This document shows positions 28,059-35,138 of a DNA stretch of 48,272 bases, in pieces; within the stretch, counting starts at the first letter, position 1; each line of letters opens with the position of its first letter. The stretch is from contig NZ_JACJKS010000017.1 in the NCBI RefSeq assembly GCF_016901695.1, positions 1 through 48,272 on the forward strand. Reading direction: 5' to 3'. Made by a program: the position numbers and the translations under genes. This DNA comes from Mordavella massiliensis (GTDB lineage Bacteria; Bacillota; Clostridia; Lachnospirales; Lachnospiraceae). A model generated the notes under the pieces. It ran no database searches and was not told the origin of the DNA. It saw nothing but the letters and a program-made list of their open reading frames with translations.

Positions 28059-29522
28059 ATGGAACAGCACAGACGACACACCCGCGGGGGGAAACACAGG
28101 CACGGGAAGCCGAAGCAGAAGCACCTGGCAGGCAAGCTGATCACGCTGGTGCAGCTTGTCCTGTCCGTCGCCTTCATCATTGTGGCGTGGAACAGCGGCA
28201 TGGTGCCCATGAAGTACCTGGCTGCGCTGACGGCCGTGCTTCTCATCCTGTTCGCCCTGACATTCGGGCTGCAGTACGTGCAGAATAAGATCTTTATCCT
28301 GGGCATCGTCCTGAGCGTCCTGATCAGCATCGGCCTGGCGGCCGGCACATTCTACCTCTCCAAAGCCAACCGGCTTCTGGAGGACGTAGGCGGCGCGACC
28401 TACAAGACGGACAATATGATCGTCGTAGTCAGGAAGGACGATATGGCGCAGAACCTGCTGGACGCGGCCAACTACCGCTTCGGCGTCCAGACAGCTGTGG
28501 ACCAGGAGAACACACAGCTCATGCGTGAAGATGTGGAGAGCGCCGTGGGCAGGGAACTGCTGGTGGTGGAGTATCCCAGCATCCAGGAGGAAGCCCAGGC
28601 CCTGCTTGACGGCACCATCGACGCGGCGATCTACAACGAGGCCTTCGCCGGCATCCTGGACGAGTCCATCGAGGGATACGCGGACCAGGTGCGGATCCTC
28701 TACCAGTACGGCATTGACACGCCCATCGAGCAGGAAGAGGAGGCGAACGTGGAGGAGCCCTTCAACATCTATATCAGCGGCATCGACGTATCAGGCCCCA
28801 TCACGACCAACAGCCGCAGCGATGTGAACATCATCATGACGGTGAACCCGAATACAAAGAAGATCCTTCTTACGACCACGCCCCGCGACTACTATGTGAC
28901 GCTTCCGGGCGTGTCCGGGGAGGCGAGGGACAAGCTGACCCACGCCGGCATCTACGGGGTGGACGTGTCCATGAGCACCCTGGAAAACATTTACGGCATT
29001 GATATCAGCTACTACGCGCGGGTGAACTTCACATCCCTGATCACCATCGTGGACGCCTTAGGCGGCGTGGATGTGAATTCCCAGTACGCCTTTGAGGCGG
29101 GCGGATACAGCTTCCAGCAGGGGATGAACACGCTGAACGGCAAGCAGGCGCTGGCCTTCTCCAGGGAGCGCCACAGCTTCGCGGACGGGGACAACCAGCG
29201 CGGCCGCAACCAGGAGGCGGTGCTCACCGCGATCCTGCAGAAGGCCATGTCGCCGGCCATCCTCACCAACGCGAGCCAGATCATCGCCAGCGTGAGCGAC
29301 AGCGTGGAGACGAACATGACCCAGGACGAGATGGCCAAATTCATCAACATGCAGCTCTCGGACGGAGCGAGCTGGAGCATCGAGTCCCAGGCGGCCACTG
29401 GATCCGGGGACAACCAGGCGTGCTTCTCGTCGGGAAGCCAGCTTTTGTATGTGATGTGGCCGGACGAGGCAGTCGTCTCCGGCCTTGCAAATAAAATGCA
29501 GCTTGTCCTGGAAGGAAAATAG
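28059..29522 (+). CDS. LytR-CpsA-Psr (LCP) family cell-wall glycopolymer ligase
   Basis: The 487-residue protein has a basic cytoplasmic start, about three membrane helices in the first ~105 residues, an intermediate domain and a C-terminal LCP domain (about 245-410). LCP enzymes transfer undecaprenyl-linked polymers to peptidoglycan outside the cell. Visible motifs are SRSDVNIIMTVNPNTKKILL, TTPRDYYVTLPG, LTHAGIYGV and LAFSRERHSFADGDNQRGR. I chose ATG 28059 because AAAGGAG lies upstream. The frame is open earlier but overlaps the previous gene. It is the last gene before a terminator. Confidence 0.93.
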   Translation: MEQHRRHTRGGKHRHGKPKQKHLAGKLITLVQLVLSVAFIIVAWNSGMVPMKYLAALTAVLLILFALTFGLQYVQNKIFILGIVLSVLISIGLAAGTFYLSKANRLLEDVGGATYKTDNMIVVVRKDDMAQNLLDAANYRFGVQTAVDQENTQLMREDVESAVGRELLVVEYPSIQEEAQALLDGTIDAAIYNEAFAGILDESIEGYADQVRILYQYGIDTPIEQEEEANVEEPFNIYISGIDVSGPITTNSRSDVNIIMTVNPNTKKILLTTTPRDYYVTLPGVSGEARDKLTHAGIYGVDVSMSTLENIYGIDISYYARVNFTSLITIVDALGGVDVNSQYAFEAGGYSFQQGMNTLNGKQALAFSRERHSFADGDNQRGRNQEAVLTAILQKAMSPAILTNASQIIASVSDSVETNMTQDEMAKFINMQLSDGASWSIESQAATGSGDNQACFSSGSQLLYVMWPDEAVVSGLANKMQLVLEGK

Positions 29523-29542
29523 AAAAAAAGAAAATATAGTAT

Positions 29543-29577
29543 ATCCGCTGGAAACCTTGAGTTTTCCGGCGGATTTG
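29543..29577 (+). terminator. Intrinsic terminator after the LCP gene
   Basis: ATCCGC-GGAAA pairs with TTTCC-GCGGAT through one T-G wobble, with an 8-nt loop and a short TTTGTG tail. A promoter -35 lies within the loop, so this structure also overlaps the next promoter. Confidence 0.65.
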
Positions 29578-29585
29578 TGTATAAT
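29557..29585 (+). promoter_or_regulatory. Promoter of the small membrane gene and the sugar dehydratase
   Basis: TTGAGT (29557-29562) and TATAAT (29580-29585) are exactly 17 nt apart. The elements overlap the terminator hairpin of the previous unit. Confidence 0.6.
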
Positions 29586-29609
29586 ACAGAGTTGACGGTA
29601 GAAAAATTA

Positions 29610-29619
29610 GGGGGGGGGG
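29610..29619 (+). repeat. Homopolymer of ten G at a ribosome-binding site
   Basis: Ten consecutive G bases followed by TGG end 6 nt before the ATG of the 33-residue gene and appear to be its Shine-Dalgarno region. Such runs are prone to slippage. Confidence 0.9.
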
Positions 29620-29627
29620 TGGACATA

Positions 29628-29729
29628 ATGTGTGTTGATCCTGTAATGGCGATGATCGCAGCCGCGTTAGCCGCCCTGGCAGGCGTCGTCCTGTTTGTGA
29701 GACGAAGGCTGACGGAAAAAGAAAGATAA
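29628..29729 (+). CDS. Small single-pass membrane protein (33 residues)
   Basis: The reading frame is MCVDPVMAMIAAALAALAGV, continuing VLFVRRRLTEKER: a short N-terminus, one Ala/Val/Leu-rich membrane helix (about residues 6-25) and a positively charged cytoplasmic end. It has a G-rich ribosome site and lies 27 nt before the membrane sugar dehydratase gene, behind the same promoter. It may be a small partner of a capsule membrane enzyme, but nothing in the sequence assigns a role. I do not recognise a named family. Confidence 0.6.
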   Translation: MCVDPVMAMIAAALAALAGVVLFVRRRLTEKER

Positions 29730-29756
29730 TACGTAAGGAACGAGAAGGAACAGACG

Positions 29757-31634
29757 ATGAGAAAATACTTTTCTGAACACTTGTGGATGCAGAGGGCGGT
29801 TGCTCTGGCTTTTATCGACGTCCTCTCCGTTCTGGCGGCGTATCTTCTGGCGCTGCTGATGCGGTTTGACTTAATTTATTCGGCTGTGCCGGAGGAATAC
29901 ATAGAAGGATACATCTGGTCCATGCCCTACTGGGTGATCGTGACCGTGGTGGTATTCTATGCCTTCCGGCTGTATCACAGCATCTGGCGCTTCGCGGGGC
30001 TGGAAGAGCTCCGGTCGCTCGTGGAGGCCTATATCGTACTGATCGTGCTCTATGGGGCCGGCATGCTCTTCATGCAGCTCCATATGCCCCGGTCCTACTT
30101 CTTTATGGGCTATGTGATCAGTATCATACTGACAGGCGGAAGTCGGATCTCCTACAGGCTGCTTTCCTCCTGGACAAAGAAGAATGCGGCGCGGGAGGCG
30201 GCGGTAGAGACAGACCGGGTGATGGTCATCGGCGGCGGCGTGGCCGGCCAGGCCGTGATCCGCGAGATGATGAACAGCAGCCACCTCAACACGAAGGTGT
30301 GCTGCGTGATCGACGACAACCCGAATAAAAAGGGAAGAGTGCTGGAGGGAGTCCCCATTGTAGGGAACCGGTATGATATCGTAGACAAGGTGAAGGAGTA
30401 CGGCATCACCCGCATCGTGTACGCCATCCCGGCGACGACCGGGACGAACCGGAAGGCCATCCTCAATATATGCAAGGATACGGGCTGCAAGATGCAGACC
30501 GTGCCGGGCGTGTACCAGTTGCTCAACAAGGAAGTCAGCGTGACGAAGCTGCGCGACGTGGAGATCACAGACCTTCTGGGCCGGGCCCAGGTCAAGGTCA
30601 ACAACGAGGAGATCCTGCGCGTGCTGCGGAACGAAGTCGTGCTGGTGACCGGCGGGGGCGGCTCCATCGGAAGCGAGCTGTGCAGGCAGATCGCCAAGTC
30701 CGACCCGAAGACGCTGATCATCTTTGATATCTATGAAAACAACGCGTACGAGATCCAGCAGGAGCTGAAGCGGAAGTACCCGGACCTGCATCTCGTGACG
30801 CTCATCGGGTCCGTGCGCAACACGAACCGGATCAACCACGTCATGGAGACGTACCATCCGGACATCGTGTTCCACGCCGCGGCCCACAAGCATGTGCCTC
30901 TTATGGAGGACAGCCCCAACGAGGCGATCAAGAACAATGTGGAGGGAACGTATAAGGTGGCGAAGGCTGCCGCCCACTATGGCGTGAAGAAATTCGTGCT
31001 CATCTCCACCGACAAGGCAGTGAACCCCACCAATATCATGGGTGCTTCCAAGCGTCTGTGCGAGATGGTGGTGCAGATGATGAACCGGCAGAGCGACACG
31101 GACTTCGTGGCCGTGCGCTTCGGCAACGTGCTGGGCAGCAACGGCAGCGTGATCCCGCTGTTCAAGAAGCAGATCGCCGAGGGCGGCCCCGTCACGGTGA
31201 CGGACAAGCGGATCATCCGCTACTTCATGACGATCCCGGAGGCTGTGTCCCTGGTGCTCCAGGCAGCCTACTATGCCCACGGCGGCGAGATCTTCGTCCT
31301 GGATATGGGCGAGCCGGTCAAGATCGACGACATGGCGAGGAACCTGATCCGCCTCTCCGGGTACGTGCCGGACGAGGACATCAAGATCGAATATACCGGC
31401 CTGCGGCCCGGCGAGAAGCTCTATGAGGAGCTCCTTATGGACGAGGAGGGCATGACCGAGACGGAGAACGAGATGATCCACATCGGCAAGCCCATCGAGA
31501 TGGACGACGAGGATTTCAAGCAGAAGCTGCAGCTTCTGGACAACGCCAGCCGGATGGAATCCGACCGCATCAAGGAGATCGTGGCCCAGATCGTCCCCAC
31601 CTACCAGTACAAAAAAACGGAAGGCCAGCAGTAG
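29757..31634 (+). CDS. Membrane-bound UDP-N-acetylhexosamine 4,6-dehydratase (FlaA1/PglF/CapD type)
   Basis: The 625-residue enzyme has four N-terminal membrane helices (about residues 12-130), a Rossmann-like CoA-binding-type domain (VMVIGGGVAGQAVI, about 156-170) and a C-terminal extended SDR domain (LVTGGGGSIGSE, about 297). The catalytic tyrosine of ordinary SDRs is replaced by Met in MGASK (about 428), as in PglF/WbpM dehydratases, which make UDP-4-keto-6-deoxy-HexNAc for 2,4-diamino-trideoxy or FucNAc/QuiNAc sugars. The full length argues against a soluble short form. It acts at the cytoplasmic face of the membrane and supplies a precursor for the polysaccharide. The exact product sugar is unknown. 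Confidence 0.9.
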   Translation: MRKYFSEHLWMQRAVALAFIDVLSVLAAYLLALLMRFDLIYSAVPEEYIEGYIWSMPYWVIVTVVVFYAFRLYHSIWRFAGLEELRSLVEAYIVLIVLYGAGMLFMQLHMPRSYFFMGYVISIILTGGSRISYRLLSSWTKKNAAREAAVETDRVMVIGGGVAGQAVIREMMNSSHLNTKVCCVIDDNPNKKGRVLEGVPIVGNRYDIVDKVKEYGITRIVYAIPATTGTNRKAILNICKDTGCKMQTVPGVYQLLNKEVSVTKLRDVEITDLLGRAQVKVNNEEILRVLRNEVVLVTGGGGSIGSELCRQIAKSDPKTLIIFDIYENNAYEIQQELKRKYPDLHLVTLIGSVRNTNRINHVMETYHPDIVFHAAAHKHVPLMEDSPNEAIKNNVEGTYKVAKAAAHYGVKKFVLISTDKAVNPTNIMGASKRLCEMVVQMMNRQSDTDFVAVRFGNVLGSNGSVIPLFKKQIAEGGPVTVTDKRIIRYFMTIPEAVSLVLQAAYYAHGGEIFVLDMGEPVKIDDMARNLIRLSGYVPDEDIKIEYTGLRPGEKLYEELLMDEEGMTETENEMIHIGKPIEMDDEDFKQKLQLLDNASRMESDRIKEIVAQIVPTYQYKKTEGQQ

Positions 31635-31649
31635 ACAGCAGAAAAACAG

Positions 31650-31678
31650 CTGACAAGCAGTTAAGATTTATATATAAT
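31650..31678 (+). promoter_or_regulatory. Promoter of the loaP capsule operon
   Basis: CTGACA (31650-31655) and a consensus TATAAT (31673-31678) are 17 nt apart, placing the transcript start near 31685 and leaving a leader of roughly 410 nt before loaP. Confidence 0.7.
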
Positions 31679-31775
31679 GTCATAGGGACAAAACAGACAC
31701 TTGTCCCAAACAGAAAGACAAAACTTCAAGGCTTCAAATCGTCGCTTTGCCGCGTTTGGAGCCAAAAAGGGTCAT

Positions 31776-31885
31776 AAGGGTATGCTTTGCTTTTGGGCAT
31801 GCATAGTCACCTCATACCATACTTGAGAGAAGGAAAAGGCAGAGGTGATATGCGCGGCCAAAATGGCGAAGCATACCCTTTTTTT
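31776..31885 (+). terminator. Very long leader hairpin with T-run (candidate attenuator)
   Basis: A 15-bp stem (31776-31790 with 31866-31880, one G-T pair) continues through TTTTGG/CCAAAA (31791-31796 / 31858-31863) into a 12-bp stem (31801-31813 / 31842-31853) with a 28-nt apical loop. Seven T (31879-31885) follow. It lies inside the leader, so it should stop transcription before loaP unless antitermination occurs. Confidence 0.7.
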
Positions 31886-31915
31886 GTTATGAGAAGAGTA
31901 TACTCTTCTCATAAC
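31886..31915. repeat. 30-bp perfect palindrome in the loaP leader
   Basis: GTTATGAGAAGAGTA (31886-31900) and its exact complement (31901-31915) abut with no spacer. The symmetry extends outward: CC-T7 on the left faces A6-GG on the right, reaching 31877-31923. It overlaps the T-run of the preceding hairpin. Confidence 0.95.
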
Positions 31916-32092
31916 AAAAAAGGATAACCCAGGGATGCGCAGCGTGCAGAAATGAAGATGCTGCATACGCAGCCTGCACGCGCGCGGGAGTTCCGCAAGC
32001 GGAACTCCATCTTTATGCATGGTCTGTAAGACTATGTATGATAAGGATCCCAGGCACAAAATTTTACACAGGCAAAGCAGAAAGGACTGCCC

Positions 32093-32599
32093 ATGTGGTA
32101 TGTAGTCCAGGTCCGCACAGGGACCGAGGAGGACATCCAGAAGCAATGCGAAAAACTGATCTCAAAGGAGACGCTGGAGCGAAGCTTTATCCCCTACTGC
32201 GAGCAGATGAAACGGTATCACGGGAAATGGCACAAGGAGACAAAGATCCTTTTCCCAGGCTATATCTTCCTTGTCAGCCCGGATAAGGAAAAGCTGTTCT
32301 TCCAGCTTAAAAAAGTCATGGGGCTTACCAAGCTGATCGGCACCGGCGATGAGGTGGTGCCCCTCACAGAGGAGGAGATTCACTTTCTCCTGGAGTTTGG
32401 AAAAGATGAGCAGATCGTGGAGATGTCAGAGGGCATCATCGAGAACGATCAGGTCATCATCACAAGAGGCCCCCTCAAAGGCCATGAGGGGCTGATCAAA
32501 AAGATAGACCGCCACAAGCGGAAGGCCTACCTGGAAATGGAGATGTTTGGCAGGAAGCTGGAGACCCAGGTGGGGCTGGAAGTTGTGGTGAAGAGATAG
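32093..32599 (+). CDS. loaP: Antiterminator LoaP (NusG-family paralogue)
   Basis: The 168-residue NusG paralogue has an NGN domain (MWYVVQVRTGTEEDIQKQCE, FPGYIFLVSP) and a C-terminal KOW domain with GPLKGHEGLIKKIDRHKRKA. It differs strongly from the housekeeping NusG in this window (VRTGTE against VHTYSG after the WYVV). LoaP proteins bind leader RNA and RNA polymerase and let it ignore terminators over long polysaccharide or antibiotic operons. The gene lies right after a long structured leader and before an intrinsic terminator and a ~10-kb capsule block, exactly the expected context. The start at ATG 32093 is preceded by AGAAAGGA. Confidence 0.92.
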   Translation: MWYVVQVRTGTEEDIQKQCEKLISKETLERSFIPYCEQMKRYHGKWHKETKILFPGYIFLVSPDKEKLFFQLKKVMGLTKLIGTGDEVVPLTEEEIHFLLEFGKDEQIVEMSEGIIENDQVIITRGPLKGHEGLIKKIDRHKRKAYLEMEMFGRKLETQVGLEVVVKR

Positions 32600-32620
32600 G
32601 GAATATGGAGAGTGGAAATG

Positions 32621-32645
32621 AGAGTCCGAAGGGGCTCTTGTTTTT
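32621..32645 (+). terminator. Intrinsic terminator between loaP and the capsule genes
   Basis: AGAGTCC pairs with GGGCTCT (one G-T pair) around GAAG, followed by TTGTTTTT. It lies in the 79-nt gap before the PIG-L gene, and no new promoter is obvious after it, so downstream expression should need readthrough. Confidence 0.75.
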
Positions 32646-32678
32646 GTACTTAAAACTAGGAGAGAGGAGAATATACTT

Positions 32679-33350
32679 ATGAATTATTTGTTTGTTGTGG
32701 CACACCCGGATGATGAATCAGATGCTGCAGGAGGGACAATCAACAAACTTATAAAAGAAGGACATAATGTAGCAGTAGCAATTATGGTGAAGCAAGCAGA
32801 AGCAAGAAGGGGGCTATCACAGACGCTAGCCACAGATGAAGAAGAGGCAATGGCAATTCTAGGAGTAAAAAAAGTATATCATGCAGACTTCCCTAATATT
32901 AAAATGAATATCGTGCCACATTTGGAATTAGTACAGTTTGTAGAAGCCTGCATTGATGATTTTCAAGCTGAAGCAATTGTGACACACCATCCGACAGATA
33001 CAAATAATGATCATGTAATGACTAGTTATGCCGCACAGGCAGCTTCTAGACTGTTTCAGAGAAAATCAGTGTCTTATAAACTTAAATTATTTATGTATAT
33101 GGAAACACCTTCAGCGACAGAGTGGTCTTTAGATTCTTCAGCAAGAAGATTTAATCCAAATTACTACGTAGAGATAGGAAAAGAAGGATTAAATGTTAAA
33201 ATGAAAGCGTTAGAGGCGTATAAAGGTGTTATGCGTACTTATCCGCATCCAAGATCTAAAGAAGCGTATGAGGGGCTGGCAGCATACAGAGGATGTCAGG
33301 CAGGAGTAAAATTTGCAGAAGCATATGAAGTAGTTTTTGAAGCTCACTAA
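32679..33350 (+). CDS. PIG-L/LmbE-family deacetylase
   Basis: The 223-residue zinc-dependent N-deacetylase family protein has the metal and catalytic motif AHPDDE (residues 9-14) and the second metal motif HPTDTNNDH (about 105-113). Such enzymes remove N-acetyl groups from GlcNAc-type sugars. Here it probably makes a free amino sugar in the capsule unit or its precursor, which would give an acceptor for the ATP-grasp ligase nearby. The change to AT-rich sequence begins at this gene. An AGGAG sequence precedes the ATG. Confidence 0.88.
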   Translation: MNYLFVVAHPDDESDAAGGTINKLIKEGHNVAVAIMVKQAEARRGLSQTLATDEEEAMAILGVKKVYHADFPNIKMNIVPHLELVQFVEACIDDFQAEAIVTHHPTDTNNDHVMTSYAAQAASRLFQRKSVSYKLKLFMYMETPSATEWSLDSSARRFNPNYYVEIGKEGLNVKMKALEAYKGVMRTYPHPRSKEAYEGLAAYRGCQAGVKFAEAYEVVFEAH

Positions 33351-33378
33351 TTTTGCGAAAGACTATGGGGGAGGATGT

Positions 33379-33996
33379 ATGTATAAAAAGATAGGAAAAC
33401 GTGTGATTGGTTTTTTGCTTTCGGTCATCGGCCTCATTGTATGTGCGATTCCTATGGCTATTATTGCCATATTAATAAGAATTGATAGTAAAGGGCCGAT
33501 TATATTTAAGCAGAAAAGGCTAGGGAAACATCAAAAGATATTTACAGTATATAAGTTTAGAACCATGTGTGACCATGCCTATGAAATGGGGGGCGTGGCG
33601 ACAAGATCAGATGACGTAAGAATAACACGGGTAGGAGCAATCTTGAGAAGGACAAGTCTGGATGAATTGCCTCAGATGATTAATATTATTAAAGGTGATA
33701 TGGCCATTATAGGACCAAGACCGATATTACCGATTGAGTTTAAAGAATACAGGAATAATGAAAGATATGTTCATCGTTATGACGCATTGCCAGGACTGTT
33801 TTGTACGGTTGATCTTATTAATAGAGCAGCGGAACGAAAGCAACAGTTTGAAATGGATGCAGATTATGTGGATTGCATGAACTTGGTGTTGGATATCCGT
33901 ATTTTTTTTGGAATTATTTCTACGGTAATAAGTGGGAAAAATGTATATCGAGAGGAAGTAGGGACAAATAAAAGCAAGAAAGAAAGCAGGAGATAA
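33379..33996 (+). CDS. Initiating sugar-phosphate transferase (PglC/WcaJ-like)
   Basis: The 205-residue protein of the bacterial sugar transferase family starts with one hydrophobic membrane segment (about 10-32) and then shows KRLGKHQKIFTVYKFRTM and SLDELPQMINIIKGDMAIIG with PRP, the core of phosphoglycosyl transferases. It moves a sugar-1-phosphate from a UDP-sugar to undecaprenyl phosphate, the first membrane step of the repeat unit. The short form resembles PglC, which uses UDP-diNAcBac. That fits the 4,6-dehydratase upstream but is not proof. ATG 33379 is chosen for GGGGGAGG just upstream. The frame is open earlier. Confidence 0.92.
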   Translation: MYKKIGKRVIGFLLSVIGLIVCAIPMAIIAILIRIDSKGPIIFKQKRLGKHQKIFTVYKFRTMCDHAYEMGGVATRSDDVRITRVGAILRRTSLDELPQMINIIKGDMAIIGPRPILPIEFKEYRNNERYVHRYDALPGLFCTVDLINRAAERKQQFEMDADYVDCMNLVLDIRIFFGIISTVISGKNVYREEVGTNKSKKESRR

Positions 33997-34001
33997 AAAC
34001 T

Positions 34002-35138
34002 ATGTGGAAAGAACATCTTTGCATTGTTATGGCAATTGAACATTATAATCCACTGGGGCAAATCAGAAGTCTCGGAGAAGCAGGGGTAAACCCTGTTTAC
34101 ATTGCAATCAAAGGACGGGCAAAGATTGCCTCTTCTAGCAAATATATTTCTAAATGTCATTTTGTTGATACAGTGGAGGAAGGGTATCAACTTTTGATAG
34201 AAGAATATGGAAATGTATATGTTGAAACGGGATTAAAACCCTTTGTGTTTAGTTCTGATGATAAAGGAGTAGGATTTTTAGATCTACATTACGATGAACT
34301 AAAAGATAAATTTATATTTTTTAACGCTGGAAAGCAGGGGCGTATTAATGAGTATATGGACAAGAAGAATATACTTGAACTTGCAAAAAAGTATGGATTA
34401 AATGTCTTGGAAGCAAAGGCCTGCAAAAAGGGTGAGGTGCCTCAAGGGATAGAATATCCAATAATTACTAAGTCTATTTCTCCTAATGTAGGCGGATGGA
34501 AATCGGACGTTCATATCTGCCATTCAGAAAAGGAATTACTTGAGGCATACAAGGAGATTGATGCGCCAGTTGTTCTTGTGCAGAAATATATAGAAAAGAA
34601 AAATGAATACTGTATGGAAGGATTTGCGGCAAATAGAGGAAAAGATGTTTTGATTGCGATTGTAAGCACTTACGATTATCTGCTTCCAGATTATTATAGC
34701 CCTTACATGACAGTGAGAAGTATGGATGACGAATATATTAGAAAAGCTCTTCAAGGGATGTTCGCTGAAATAGAATTTGAAGGTGTTTTTGAAGTGGAAT
34801 TTTTGATAGATCAGGATGGGACGTACTATTTTGGGGAAGTTAATTTCCGCAATAGTACTTGGAGCTATGCATCGACTGTAGCTGGAATGCCACTTCCAGT
34901 TCTGTGGGCAGAAACTCAAGAGCAGGGCTATATGAACGAAAATTTACTGGTTCCAATAAGTGAAAGTTTTAAAGCGATGGTTGAGCCAGTAGATTATGCA
35001 AAGCGGGTTAAGGAAGGGAAGATAGATATAGCTGAATGGCTTTCGGCTTTTAAGCAGGCAAAGTGTTGCTATTATTATAGTGTAGAGGATATGGATCCTT
35101 GGCGAGTGTGCGTGGATAATTGGGATAATTTAGGATGA
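34002..35138 (+). CDS. ATP-grasp ligase of the capsule locus
   Basis: The 378-residue cytoplasmic protein has an ATP-grasp outline: an N-terminal Rossmann-like domain, IITKSISPNVGGWKSDVHI with the ATP-binding lysine, VVLVQKYIEKKNEYCMEG, and the metal-binding end FEVEFLIDQDGTYYFGEVNF followed by RNS. Such enzymes form amide bonds through acyl phosphates, as D-aspartate ligases and other amino-acid ligases do. In this locus it may attach an amino acid to an amino sugar, perhaps one freed by the PIG-L protein. Substrates are unknown. The stop overlaps the next start by 4 nt. Confidence 0.75.
   Translation: MWKEHLCIVMAIEHYNPLGQIRSLGEAGVNPVYIAIKGRAKIASSSKYISKCHFVDTVEEGYQLLIEEYGNVYVETGLKPFVFSSDDKGVGFLDLHYDELKDKFIFFNAGKQGRINEYMDKKNILELAKKYGLNVLEAKACKKGEVPQGIEYPIITKSISPNVGGWKSDVHICHSEKELLEAYKEIDAPVVLVQKYIEKKNEYCMEGFAANRGKDVLIAIVSTYDYLLPDYYSPYMTVRSMDDEYIRKALQGMFAEIEFEGVFEVEFLIDQDGTYYFGEVNFRNSTWSYASTVAGMPLPVLWAETQEQGYMNENLLVPISESFKAMVEPVDYAKRVKEGKIDIAEWLSAFKQAKCCYYYSVEDMDPWRVCVDNWDNLG

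Larger units (their letters stand above)
31685..32092 (+). ncRNA. Structured leader of the loaP capsule operon
   Basis: No gene is visible. The leader carries a series of stems: GGGACAA/TTGTCCC (31685-31691 / 31701-31707), GGCT-CAAA/TTTG-AGCC (31730-31738 / 31755-31763), a ~105-nt hairpin with a T-run (31776-31885), a 30-bp palindrome (31886-31915), GCGTGCAG/CTGCACGC near 31930-31980, GGAGTTCCGC/GCGGAACTCC (31987-31996 / 31999-32008) and CATGGTCT/AGACTATG near 32020-32040. LoaP proteins act through an RNA hairpin in the leader of their operon, so one of these, especially an early one, is a good candidate for the LoaP site. This is inference. Confidence 0.65.

Noticed and set aside
29871-31481. 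536-residue minus-strand frame inside the sugar dehydratase
   Set aside because: It is an antisense shadow. The plus-strand protein has clear family motifs throughout.
31635-32092. Short frames in the loaP leader as protein genes
   Set aside because: They are interrupted by large hairpins and lack ribosome sites. The region is better explained as structured RNA.
32093-32599. Second nusG as a redundant housekeeping copy
   Set aside because: The housekeeping nusG is at 7936 in its standard cluster. The second one has the LoaP-type start and sits in a capsule operon.
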